Source: Tubiluchus corallicola (Eukaryota; Priapulida; Priapulimorpha; Priapulimorphida; Tubiluchidae). From it: a stretch of DNA of 64,000 nucleotides. The position numbers were made by a program, and so were the translations under genes. A model generated the notes under the pieces. That model did no database searches. It had not been told where the DNA came from and worked only from the letters and a program-made list of their open reading frames with translations. Location of the stretch: NCBI GenBank assembly GCA_030141605.1, contig JAQGDQ010000061.1, positions 686,757-750,756 on the forward strand. The letters run 5' to 3'. Below are positions 1 to 12,600 of this stretch, piece after piece (within the stretch, counting starts at the first letter, position 1; every line of letters starts with the position of its first letter).

Positions 1-500
1 TTGTAACTTCCTGGTACAAAAATTTTGCACTGTCAAGCATTATCAAGTCAGTTTAGCAGTTGTGAATATTAAAGCAACGGCAGTTGTAATTTTCTTAGTT
101 AACGAGTAAATTCGTGAATTCAGTCAGCTGTCACACACGAAAAGACAACTGCTTACAGTTTTTGTAATTATATTTACGAAGAACGCACATGATTTTACCT
201 TGTGACTGTTAAAGCAATGGCAGTTGTAAAAGTTGTTTTTCTTAGTTAGTGAGTACAATCGTGAAACAAAGGTTCAGTACAAACAAAATATTAAATCTTA
301 CAGACGCAGCAAGCAGCATGCATAATAATGCATTTCAGGGAGAAAAACCAAGTTTATAGTTTCTGTCTTTGCATTGTTTGGACAATTTCTACCACAAGTT
401 TTTTATCTGTGAAAGCATGTGTAAAAAGTGTGTTGCCTCTATTGTTATGACAAGATTGAAGTCTTCCCTAATAATTAAATCAGTAACAAAGCTGAATTAC
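1..500. other. Plexin intron after exon 15 (left edge), with a degenerate direct repeat
   Basis: No exon-like segment that continues IPT2 is seen here on the minus strand. The stretch holds two imperfect direct copies of about 60 bp, roughly 60-117 and 200-264. They share the cores AAAGCAAYGGCAGTTGTAA and TTTTCTTAGTTA, with GTGAA at the end. Confidence 0.6.
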
Positions 501-646
501 CTGATAACTCTGCACCCTAGTTGCTGGTCAAGTAGCACAAAGGCATTGATGGAGGAGCCAGCATTCATATGACGGCCTCTGATTGTTACTTTTGTTCCGC
601 CAGATCGAGGACCTACTTTTGGTGATATGCTCGTAATTTGTGGATC
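501..646 (-). CDS. Plexin coding exon 15: IPT/TIG domain 2, first part; last exon in window
   Basis: 146 nt, phase 0 in and phase 2 out. Acceptor TTTCACTTAG precedes 646; donor GTAATT follows 501. It encodes DPQITSISPKVGPRSGGTKV, then IRGRHMNAGSS and LDQQLGCRV, the opening strands of the second IPT domain. The reading frame continues in exons beyond the left edge, so the gene is truncated by the window and is not broken. Confidence 0.94.
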
Positions 647-3600
647 CTAAGTGAAAAATAAAAAGTGGTCATTGAATTAATTTTTGCTGACAGGCAGAGA
701 CGAGTGATGATTTAGCAAGAGGATTACTTATAAATACCAGAATGGTTTTACTAATGAAATAAACGACTATATATATATATATTATCATTTTTACAAATGA
801 TAAATGAGAGTAGACGACTTTATTTCTTGAGAAGTTACATTGACAACATATGCAACATATCAAAAAATCCTACGATACTTGTGCAAAAAAATGCTGGTTC
901 ACAAATTTATGAAAATAAAAATTAATGCACAATGCACACTCAAACACAGGTAACTGACAATTGGTAATTTTACCCAATTTTGTATCCGTATTTACAGTTG
1001 AAAAAATGCAGCAATCATTTTCTATTAACTCATGAAAGCTCTTTCAAAAAGAAGAAGTGTTGTAGTAGAAAATAAAAATACTAACCACAAATTTGAAAGG
1101 GCTAGGTGCAGAACCTTCATACCGGCTATCGCGTCGTATTACAACCTTGAAGCGACCCTTTGAACTTTTATTGGTGGCCTTAGTCTTGCAAACAATTCTA
1201 GAATATGCAAAGTACACTCAAAAATTGTAGGCAATGCCGAAAATATTTACCAGACGATAAGTGACAATGTGACACATTCTCTGCCCACAAGTGACAAAGC
1301 GACACATTCTTTCCTCACAAGTGACCACATGACTCACTCTGCTCACAAGTGACAATGTGCTAACTTCTCCAGACATAATAATACGACTTTTCTCAACATA
1401 CAAGTGATAACAAAAAAAATTCTCTGTTCGCAAGTGACAACGTGAACCATTTTCTCCTTGCAAAACAATAAATAAAAGGCATTTGATAAGTTTTACACCC
1501 AGTCGATAGTTTCAATAAAAACAGTGAAATTTTATAATGAAACAACTACGTTCGCAGCTCAAGGCAAGTTTTCTCATTTAAGTAAAAAAATAATGTAGGC
1601 ATCATTAGTTTAAACACTTACTGCCGTGTTGGGATATAGCTATGCTTGTATGGAACACATTCGTTATCAGCCACGAAAACGCCTTCTTTGATATCATCAA
1701 AAGTTAAACCCAAGTTATACCCAGATATGGTGACATCGGTTCCACCTTCATAGGGTCCAGTTTTTGGCTTTACCTGTAAAAATACACTGAGTATTATTTT
1801 CCAGGAAAATAAAATACAGATATAGTTTGTTAGAGTGGTTTGTTGATGGGCCGCTTTCTACAAATCTATACAATAAGTAACTCTAAACGCAATAGCATTC
1901 ATAACTACAATCCTTACAATCAATTTGTGACACAGTTGTTACTAAAAATTTGTACAAAGGAGTTACCGCCATTCATAATGCGCACAGTATTCAAACTTTT
2001 ACCAATAACCTATTTGGACAGACTCACCTCTTCAATTGTGGGGTTGGGGCAAATTGATTGACCGTCCAGAAAGTCATACGTCGGACAAGTCTCCTTAGTT
2101 TTGCATTTTTCTTCATCTTGACACCACGCGCAACGATATTTTGGATCAAGTGTTAAACAGAAGCCACACCGTGCTGCCATCTTCTCGCACTTATACACAG
2201 TAACTATAGTAAGAACAGAAAAAACTCAGTGATTATTACATTACCTTTGTACTATTGATTAAAGTTAAAAAGAGGATTTATATAACGAAAATCTTTATTC
2301 ATTTATAATAATGTGAAACCAGACACATGGGCCAGCGGGGAAAAAATCAAAGACACAAAAACGGCTTTAAAATTTTTTGAACTACTTCATTCAATTCAAA
2401 TAAGTGCATTTTTCACACGCCTCGTAAAAAATATACAAGGACTGCACATATTTTTTCTTATGTGAGCTCTCTCTATTTTGTGGTAATTGAGTTACATAAA
2501 CGATTCACACCTACATTCTTTTCCCTAGAATGTTTGCTGCCATGTTTTGTCATATGTATACTAGCCCACATGCAAGTTGGCTAATTCTATTGCTTCGGGC
2601 AATAATATATAACATATGTAACATTATAAACATTACATACATAGAAATTGTTTAGACAACGCTTTATGTAACCTTTTATCAGCAAACATTTTCAAACTGA
2701 AACTAGTATGCAGATTAAAAGTAAAAATTAAAAACAAAAATTTACTTTTAATATTTTTTGGATTGTCCAAGGGTCTATTGTCACTAGTGGGGCCATACAG
2801 AATAGCAAACTGCACTGGCATACTTTCCACTGGTCTGTTGTACTCAAACTGCAAAAAACAGGATACATTAATTTGAATTGAACTGAATTAAATTTATTGA
2901 CTAACTGGGATAATGAATGTTAATAATACATCACATACAATGTTATAACGAGTTAGTCCAAATTAAAAACAACATCGGTAACAAAAAGTTAAAAGATCAC
3001 ACAGATAAAAACACAGGTTCACAATGAACAAACTGATTACAACAAATCATGTTAGATGTCAAATATAACATTCAATTGAAATGAAGGAGTAACTTTGTAA
3101 GACTTATTGCAAATAACTGTAGCATCGAATGGTATAAACTGTTTACTAAATTTAAAATGAATATTGATTCAGGCAAAAATTATTCAAGCATCAGTTTTGT
3201 TACTGTTTCCTAATATTAAAATGAATATTGATTCAGGCAAAAATTATTCAAGCATGTTCTTACATAGTTTCATTATTTCGGCTACTGCATTTGTACTATC
3301 CATTACATTGTTAGAATTAAAAAAATCACATGAGAAATTAAACTTAATATTGCTGCTCTAGTTCCAAATAGCAGACTGCATGGCAGGAAGATTTGCATCA
3401 CACATAACTTTTTTGTTCCCTAGAAATATCAAAATGAATAACAAAAATCATCATTTACAGCATCCTATCTTATATGAGACTTTAACAGATGTACATAAAC
3501 AAGAGCAACATACCTTAAACCAACCACATTTTATATCAGCAGAAATGAGACCAGACTCATAAGTTGCAGGTACCGTGGTTACGCGTCCATCTACATTGTA

Positions 3601-6600
3601 CTGACATCTGAAGGGAGCAATCCTGTCATCCTGAACTATATCCTAAAGACAAAAAGGAACAACAGTAGTAATGCATGATGGAATTGGAAAATGCAGTATT
3701 TTGCAATTTTCAATACCACAAAGCATATTTACAGTAAATTTCTGCAGCTTTAACTGACCTCAACATTAATAGCTTGAACTACAACTTGGGTGTCACTCGA
3801 ACCGGACGCAATGAGGAATTCAGTAGTGGAACTGTTGATTTGGGGGCAAAAGTCGGGGCCTGGGCGATTGCTTCGACCAGGAACCTGTAATACAATCAAG
3901 AACAGTCATTAAAATATTAATTTTAATACAATACAAAATTTGCTTAACTTACATAACTTACGTAACATAACATAACATAATTTACATAACTTATTTTTCA
4001 ACCTGCGTAACTTAAAATTTCAAAAAGCTTTTACATCTTAAACTAATTCAATTTTCCAATTACTGATACTAAGATAAAATGTAGAGCAATGTTTGCAATT
4101 TTGCATACTTCAATAAATTCATAATAAATGCTTGAAAACCTCTAGATTTATACACTTACAATGAACTTTTGAAAATATCTAAAACTATGCATCTATATGG
4201 AGAAGTTGTGGTTTTTTTTAGCTATAAAGAATGAATTTTTCTGTAAAGAATAAGACATGGTTGATCAATCTTTGTCTATACAGGTTACCAATATTGGCAT
4301 ATTTGCTGAAAATAACGAGAGAGCATCCAACACTGAGTCCAGTAAGCAATAAAGAATGAATTTTTCTGTAAAGAATAAAACATGGTTGATCAATTTTTGT
4401 CTATACAGGTTACCAATATTAGCATATTTGCTGAAAATAACGAAAGAGCTACTAACACTGAGTCCAGTAATAATGTGATCGTCTCGACAGTAGGAGGCAA
4501 TATCGTGCGTGCATCTGTGTTTACTTCGGCACCAATTACAAGCAAAGCTACTGTTCGTACAAGATGTACAGCTGAAATGAAAATGCGCATTGTTATAATA
4601 CATGTAGTAAACATTTTAAATAAACATCACCAAAAAACATTTACCAGGCGATATTTAGGCATGTTGACTGTTTGCACTGTACTGTGTAATGCTCTTTTTT
4701 TCTAATGTTAATAAGATTTTTTTCTTTTTCTTGTGTGATTCTTAAGAGTTCCACAGCTGTAAGAGCTACGAAAAATGTCAATTGTCACTGTAAGTTACAT
4801 TGGTTATTAAATTGCATGTGACTGTAAGTTGCATCATATTGGTGCGTTAAAAATTATATAGATACTAATACATTACAAGTTTACGTTACTAATTTATTAA
4901 CGTGCAAACATGATTTTATTATATAAATCATATAAAATTTATCTATTATAAATTGTCGATTAATTATAAATTATATAACTCTCCCACAAATTGTTACTAG
5001 CATCACTAAATTAATTAAACTAATTATAAAGCTTATAAATAGCAGTGGCTGCAAGGTGACCATATGTCGTCTCTTGCCACCCCACCTTAATACAGCTATA
5101 CGAAATTGTGCATTGTATACTATATTATGTTATAAATGTGTTTCATTGGCAGAAATAACTAAAATCTTAATCTTAATCTTAGGCATGAATAATACAATGA
5201 AAATACATAGAAGAAAATTTGATAACATGGTTTTAGCACAGTCTGTAAAGTGAAATACAAAGCTCAACTAAAGGCGTCTCCACAAGCTTGGTTGCACATT
5301 GTAACAGCTATCAACTACAAATAAACGGTAAAGCTAAAACTATACATACGATTTGAATAGATTGCAGTCGTATAATCGGAAATCGGTCGATACAAACTCA
5401 GGACTACCGACCACTTTTACAGACAGTTTGGTTGTGTAGTATTCTAGAATAAGCAAAAAATAGCACAGCATTAATTAAATATCAATAAAAAGAATAGAAC
5501 TAATGTAGTTAGATTTTCTAGCTTAAAGAAAATGACAAGTCATTTAGCATATTGGCTTTATTTTACCGTTGTTACTTAAACTTAGAAATATACATTAAAG
5601 AAATTTGCAAAAAACTGTCTATAAAGCATAAAGTTAACTTATACTACAGTTGTACAGAAATTTTCAAGAGCGGTGGTAGCCGCCATTCACTTAAAAATGA
5701 TCATGTAACTTGTGGACTTCATGACTTTTCATAAGGGCATCAAGGGGGTTCGTAAGCGCGAGTTGCTTAAACAAATTCAAACTTCTGCACCTCAATTAAT
5801 GTTCATGCAAAAATATCATAAAAATTAGCTGTTTTTGGAAAAACTTATTAAGTTTTTGATGGAAACTGACAGTGCGCTAGTTTTCTTTAGATGAATAGAA
5901 GTTCCCAGAGAGCCTGGTCTTTCCTTTTATCCTAAACCAACTTTGTACACAGAGGTAATCACTTTGCCTATTTACAAAACCTGATTACAAAATAATGTTA
6001 AAACAAACAACAAGACACTTACGTTCGCCGTATGGTATGGGAGCCAGTTCGCTGCTAAGTGGAGTCCTGCATTTCACTCCAGCTTTTTCTTCTCCACCTT
6101 CACTCCACATAGTGCGGTTAGCAGCTGTTTGTAAGGAATCGCCAAATGCAGTGAAGACACACATGAATTGTCCAGAAAGTTTCGGAAAATGATCAATCTT
6201 AATGTCCAGCTGAAAAAAATGGGTTTGTGTAGGCAACAATGTTAATATAGGTGAAACAGTCATCCATAGGACACACTTACTTAGTTCTAAGCAAGTTATT
6301 CAACACGCCCAATCTTGACCCAGATTGGTAGAAGCATAGATAAAAATAGAAGAAGCAGCATAAACCAGGTTTGCTTATTGAGTTAGAATAACCTGGTAAA
6401 ATGATAAATCTTGATAAGCAGATGTAAACAACGAGCTTTCTCGTGAGTTATGAAAAATTATTGTATGCTCCAGCAGTTTAATTCGTTTTTCGATCTCAGA
6501 TAAGCTGCTGATTCTGGAATACATCATTTTGCAACTTCTGCCAACTAGCATTACCAAAAACGCATACAGATTCTGATGTTATGCTTAACCACATGAACCT

Positions 6601-9600
6601 TCAAATAACTTTATAATCTTTATTTTAAAGGTTCCACGTACAAAAAAATCCTTGAATCACGAGTTTAAAATAAAATCTAGTTAATCTACAAAGATTAGGA
6701 TAAGAAATTAGCACAAAAAATTGGCATTAAGGAAATTATAACGATGGCAACTTACTGTTTGTGCTAGAGTAATTTGCAGTTGATTCGGATAGACTTCAGT
6801 TATGACCGAGCATTGACCATTTCTGTACATAACCCAGTTTAAATCATCAGTGGATCCATGTAAGCATTCGGAGCTAGGACTGCATCTATAAGAGAAACAA
6901 TAAACAATGGTTAAACCAAAGCTCAATGCTGTTACAAACTAGCAAAAACATAATTTTGCTATTTGACTGAAAACGATCTTCTCAACACTTGTTGGGAAGT
7001 ATTTTATTTTCTTCAAATATTAAAAACATACATATTACAAACACCCCTTATAAATTCAAGAAACATGCTTTACATTGAAATCTTAACTGAACTTGTGTTT
7101 TAGTTTCAATAATGACAGCTAGACATGGGTCAATGATAACACAGATGGACTGATGTTCTTCACAAACAACAGTCAGAAAAGAATTAAGTGAAAAAATCAT
7201 TCAAGCATGCAGTAGAATCGTCAATAATATTGTGCAACATTATATATTATGCTATAGTATTGAGCGTCTACAGGCAATGTTCATGACTGTTCAGTTATGC
7301 TTCAATATTACTGTGTTGTGTAATATATTGCAATAAAAATATTGAAACGAAAATATTGCCCAATATCACTGACAATCACATTGTGCACGTTTATGTCCTC
7401 TTAAACAATACTTGTAATACTGGTACTTACACCAACGTTTAAAAAAGGCCCATTCAGTATATATAACTCAATGCTACATACATAGACCAAACATAAAGGG
7501 TACGGGGCTACCACATAAACAAATATTAAATATTCAAAATCATCTTTAACCCCGCACCCTAGGTGTTTTGTTCAGCATGAAGTGACGATCGAATTTGATG
7601 CATTTCCAAAAAGCATCGAATTCACGTAAAAGACTGCCTAAACAATTAACACTGACACAGCATACTGTTCTCATAAGTGAAGATCAAATGAAAGCTACAA
7701 AAATTGCTTGTTGAATTATTTATGAAGCTGTAGGCCAATTTTTAGGACACCGTAACAAAACTAATTCAAATCATATTACCAATTTGAACAATATAGTTGG
7801 CTAAAGAATAGCAAATAGAAATTTTCCTCAGCCAGCAAGTGCTACAGCAGGCTTCACAATTTACACTTTACAGCACCATTAATTAGTTTGATTGTTTTGA
7901 GTGCCAAAAGAACCATGAACAATAAGAATCCGTGAAAAATGCTTGTTGTTCATCAGTTCATTGTAGCAGCATTATTATACCGTGCAGACATAAAATTAAT
8001 TTTTTGCACATTGCTTTAAATTGTTTTGTATAATGTACGGATTATCATTGCTTACTTATTTTCTACAGAGCACCAACCACAGTATGGATCCCGAGCACCA
8101 AGGCATTCTTGACAAGTAGAATACTTGTAACAATCCCGCACCACCACTTTGCTCACCTGTAAACAACAAGTACATACCTTGATTAAAGAATCATATAAAG
8201 AAACAGACAGTAGCAATTCTTCATGCTTCTCAAATGACCAACAACACTTTTAGCATTTAACTCTTTCTGTTACTTCATAAAATGGCTTACCTGCTGCAGG
8301 TAAATGGATGATTAAAAATCATTTTCTTTAAAGCACATCATGCACTTCTAAACTGTGCATTTTAATTTTGCCTCATTGGATATTTAATTTCGTGTTCATT
8401 TACTGCACATCAATTAAACAAAAGAAACTTTTATAGGAGCAAAATGAAAAAATCGAAAAACTAGTAAAACCACAAAGAGCGCATTTATCGAGCTGCAAAA
8501 TAAACTGATAGACATTGAAAACAAAATGAGTTCCACATCTGTGTTAAAATAACACTACAGCAACTTTCAGAAAATTTACGATAAGAGCAAAAGTAGTTAT
8601 AAGGTTTCGACTTGTGTTTTGTAACAGCAGGAAGCACAAAAGCAACGTAGTTAGATGTGTGATTGTTTTTCAGAATTGCAAAGTGTCGAATGCATAAAGT
8701 AAGCTTACATATGAACCTGCCTGAACTTGCTTTTCGAAATTTACTCATTAAAATTCTGGACATTTCTAGGTAATCGAAAGTCACTCCCTTCTAGCAGATC
8801 AACTAACATTTGATCAGCACAGTATGATATAACGTGATGAAGAGGGTTCATTGGTTTTGTAAAGCAAGAATTGTCAAGTTTGTGATCAAAATAAAGCGTT
8901 CTGGTGAAAAGACAATTTTTCTTTTCTTTAATTGTATACATTGAAATGAAGTGCAAGGTTTGACTGATGCAATACCATTTTTGTATGAAACTTTAAATTA
9001 GACTGGAAGAAACCAGCTAGCGAATTGCACACTAAACTAAATACATGGTAGTCGCTAGACGTTTAAACTTTTTAAAACTTCCTTGATGTAACGATTTGTT
9101 ACCTTTCAATACTTACTTACATCATATGTTTAGGTATTTACATTGATATTACTTTGACAAACTCAAGGTAATTATGTATTAGCTAACATTAATCAAGATC
9201 TTAGAACTTGGACAATTCACTAATACAGGTTCCACAGAACTTCTTATTTTGTTTTATTTTCACAATATCTTCATTTTACCGTGTAATTTGTTTGGATTCT
9301 GTTTAAATCATTTAACATTTGTAAACCACTTTAATTAAAATGTAAGGGAAATTGCTTTACACATTATCTTTAATGTTTGCCTTTTTTCAGATGTAATGAG
9401 AACTGCATTGCACTGAACTGTCATCGCAAAAATAGGAGCTCTGTCAGACTTACACCACCAGTGTTAACTTGAAAGCTTCAATAATTGGAACAGCAAAGCT
9501 AAGAATGAACTTCTGACACCTTGAATTTTTTCAGCAAATTGCTCGAGGGATATCTCCACTCTTCACCAACACTGCAGAAAACCTGTTGGGACCTGCACAT

Positions 9601-12600
9601 GTATATCCAACGTCAGTGCAATTACATCACAATGGCTGAACCCTTTCTTCTGTCAACCTTCAAATCTGGCAAAATAACCTGGTTCTTTTGCGGAACCAAT
9701 CGGCCATGAATCATTGTCCAAACACTCGACAGGGAATCCACAATTAGCTCCAATGGCGGGTTTAATTCGCACGCCAAACAGGAATCTTTAGATTAAACAC
9801 GTTAAAGTAATTGCACCGCATGCCATAAGGGAGGGGGATCACACACATCAGGTCATTTTATGTGAAACTTATTAAATTACATGCTGGTGTAACAGAAATT
9901 TACGAAACGCTTATATTGCGATCCGGTTATGAGACGAATCAATGAAATTTTTCAGAAAACTAATAAAGCAAATATCCTTTTGTTGTGGAAATGTAGAAAA
10001 ATATTTGTCAGTCTTGCTAGACAACCAAAGGTTTGCTGCTAAAGTATGCAATATCTTCAACAGTCACGGAAAAAATTGAGGAGAGGCACGCATGAGAAGA
10101 ATGTGGTTGAAGAATTTCGGCAGTTTGGCCATTACACAACAGTGCAGAAGTACATACAAAAAACGATGTGTGTAAGTAAAAATAAAGTAATCAGTTGAGT
10201 GACTGAAAAAAATCATTTTGTGAGAGTAATAAGAGACAGAGACAAAGTCTTATGAGCAATAGAGACATGCGACGTTTTTACATAACCACACACACGCACG
10301 CAGCGCGCGCGCGTGCGCACGCACGCACACACACACATCATGCAACTCTTCCTAGAGAAAAATAGCTTGGTAGATTTGTACCACCACCTCCCTAGCACGC
10401 ATTTCTGACCTTTCTTTCATGGGACTATACTCAGCATGCAAATGTATTGATGGGTGTACATTATATAGCTGACCTGATGAGGTGTCATCGCATACACATG
10501 CTTTTCCATGAGGTCCAAGGTCATGTCTGGCAGAACCGGCTGACCAGGGTCCACTAGCAGTTCTTCGTATTCATTGGCTGAAGTGGCACTATTGACAGTG
10601 ACCTAAAAAAACAACAACATTTATTTTGTTAACAATAAACAACAAATTCAAAAAGTAAATTATAATGATTATAAATGGTAGAACAACAACGATATTCATG
10701 ATTTTATAGTATTTCTGTAACTGAAAGTCAATGAATGTAATGGCGATTAATTATACAATTAATGCACATTGTCTTGTGTGGGTTTAATAGTAAACTGAGG
10801 TCAAGCCATGCAAGTTCAGTTGCATTTTGTTTGTCATAAGAAAATTCAACATATTAAGTGTAAGGAAATCACTGTCAGCATCAGCCACGTATTGGATAAA
10901 GAAACAACACGAATATCTGTAAGGCACAACTGCCAAGTATTCATATATAACTCGATTTGTATAGATGCGCCGACTAAATTATAAAGTACGTGTACAGTAA
11001 GCTTAAAACAGGCAAAAATTGCAGCTTATGCTTATTCATCGCTATGTACATGTGGGCTTAATTTACCAATAAAAAATCTAGGTTCACTAATATCAGCATA
11101 AGGCTGCAAAAAGACGTTCCAAACCTCCTTAATCTCCATAAACAAGGCAACCAATTTATTTTAAACTACTGTTTACAACATGAATTCACGTGTCAGGTTG
11201 TCATTACCCCAAGGCACAATTTATGTGTCGCACATTACGTAAAAACAAACCTTGAGTAATAACACAATTTTCTGTGAAAATATCCAGTCCAAGCAGGTGG
11301 GATTTTGAGAAAATGAGGTTAGCCTTCCATTAGCAAACCAGTCAAGATCGAAGGGAAATGGTAGATGGAAATTATTGAATGCAGGGGAAAAGTAGTCAGC
11401 ATTAAAAGCATAACGGGTGCTCAGAGCACTGAGCTGAATCGGTTTTTTGCTGTTAGTATTTCGCCAGAAGAGAATTTTTATTAAAACCACCACGTTAGAG
11501 CGCCATTTCAAGTGGTCAAATCGCTCATGCACATATAAAATTTAGCCGAGAACGCTGACTAAATGACCCGCAATTGCCGAAAACTATTCTACTTTCAACC
11601 TTGGGAACTGCTGGGTTAAAGAGAAAGCTATACAGCACTGTATTGCTATTGTTTGATCTATTCTTAAATGACTCAGTAGGCTAAGGTAATGTTATTACTT
11701 AGGGTACTTAGGATAATGTGCACATTTGGATTTTTGCAGTGATTCACCTTGTATTTGTATTAATATTTTATAAATACTATAAAAAGCTGGTTTAGGTCAC
11801 GTGACTTAATTTGAGTGTATAAAAACTGGATGGCCGACATTAGCCGATGGTCGACATTACCCCATTATATCCTACTGGGGTATAATGGGGTAATGGACAA
11901 ACACATATATTCTAAAGAAAATAGACAAGAATTAAGCTCTTTTTCGCAACCCGAACGGGTTGGGGCATTACTCTAAGCAAAAATATATCAAATTTTGCAC
12001 CAGTAGAAACGATGCATTTAAGGTAGGATATTCTTCAAAATTCAGATATGCTTCAGAAATTGCTGCTAATCCAGCATTGTTCGATGCCGTGCTTAGCCTT
12101 CAAGCATAAAGCTCGAGGAATGGCTTTTACAGCTTTGTGAAACAAACTCTCCAGTAGACGCATATTAAGTAAACTGCATATAGGAGAACTTCAAACTACA
12201 GGTAACGTTTAGGAACTAACTTTGCAGCTGCAGCAACAACGCCATGGTACTATTAAAAACTCGAAGAAAAATCGATATGCTGCACCAAACCCAAACCCAT
12301 CGATTTTGGTTGCAAATTATTTTTCTCTTCTGTGTTAATAGAACACGACCCTCCATTGATTCCTAATACAAAGCAATTAACTTGAAGATGTGAGAAGAGG
12401 CTTTATTAATGCAGCGAACCGAGCAAATAACTTGACGCTTTTTGCAAGAAAACTCGTGTCTATTTAGCTGCACACGCGTGCCAACAGATAACATCAATGA
12501 AAAAAAGATGCTGACACTAATAATAGCATTCGACCTTCAAGACTGTTGGCCATAAAATTAATTTAAGCAAGTCGAAATCAATTGGCGTCGTGTTGTGTAG

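Larger units (their letters stand above)
647..8055 (-). other. Short to medium introns of the plexin gene
   Basis: Introns here are 439, 424, 254, 542, 665, 116, 572, 778, 579, 546 and 1,170 bp. They are AT-rich with no second gene evident. They carry local duplications listed separately: a 30-bp minisatellite, a 64-bp doublet and a 125-bp doublet. The 1,170-bp intron (6886-8055) has an imperfect inverted repeat, 7497-7510 against 7547-7560 (12 of 14 positions pair), and is otherwise unremarkable. A short TA run lies at 768-782. Confidence 0.7.

Noticed and set aside
1218-1463. 81-codon ORF with repeated cysteine motifs in a plexin intron
   Set aside because: A translation of the 30-bp minisatellite.
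3513-3884. Possible extra exon between plexin exons 9 and 10
   Set aside because: The phases already match and the 116-bp intron has clean GT-AG ends; nothing is missing in the family alignment.
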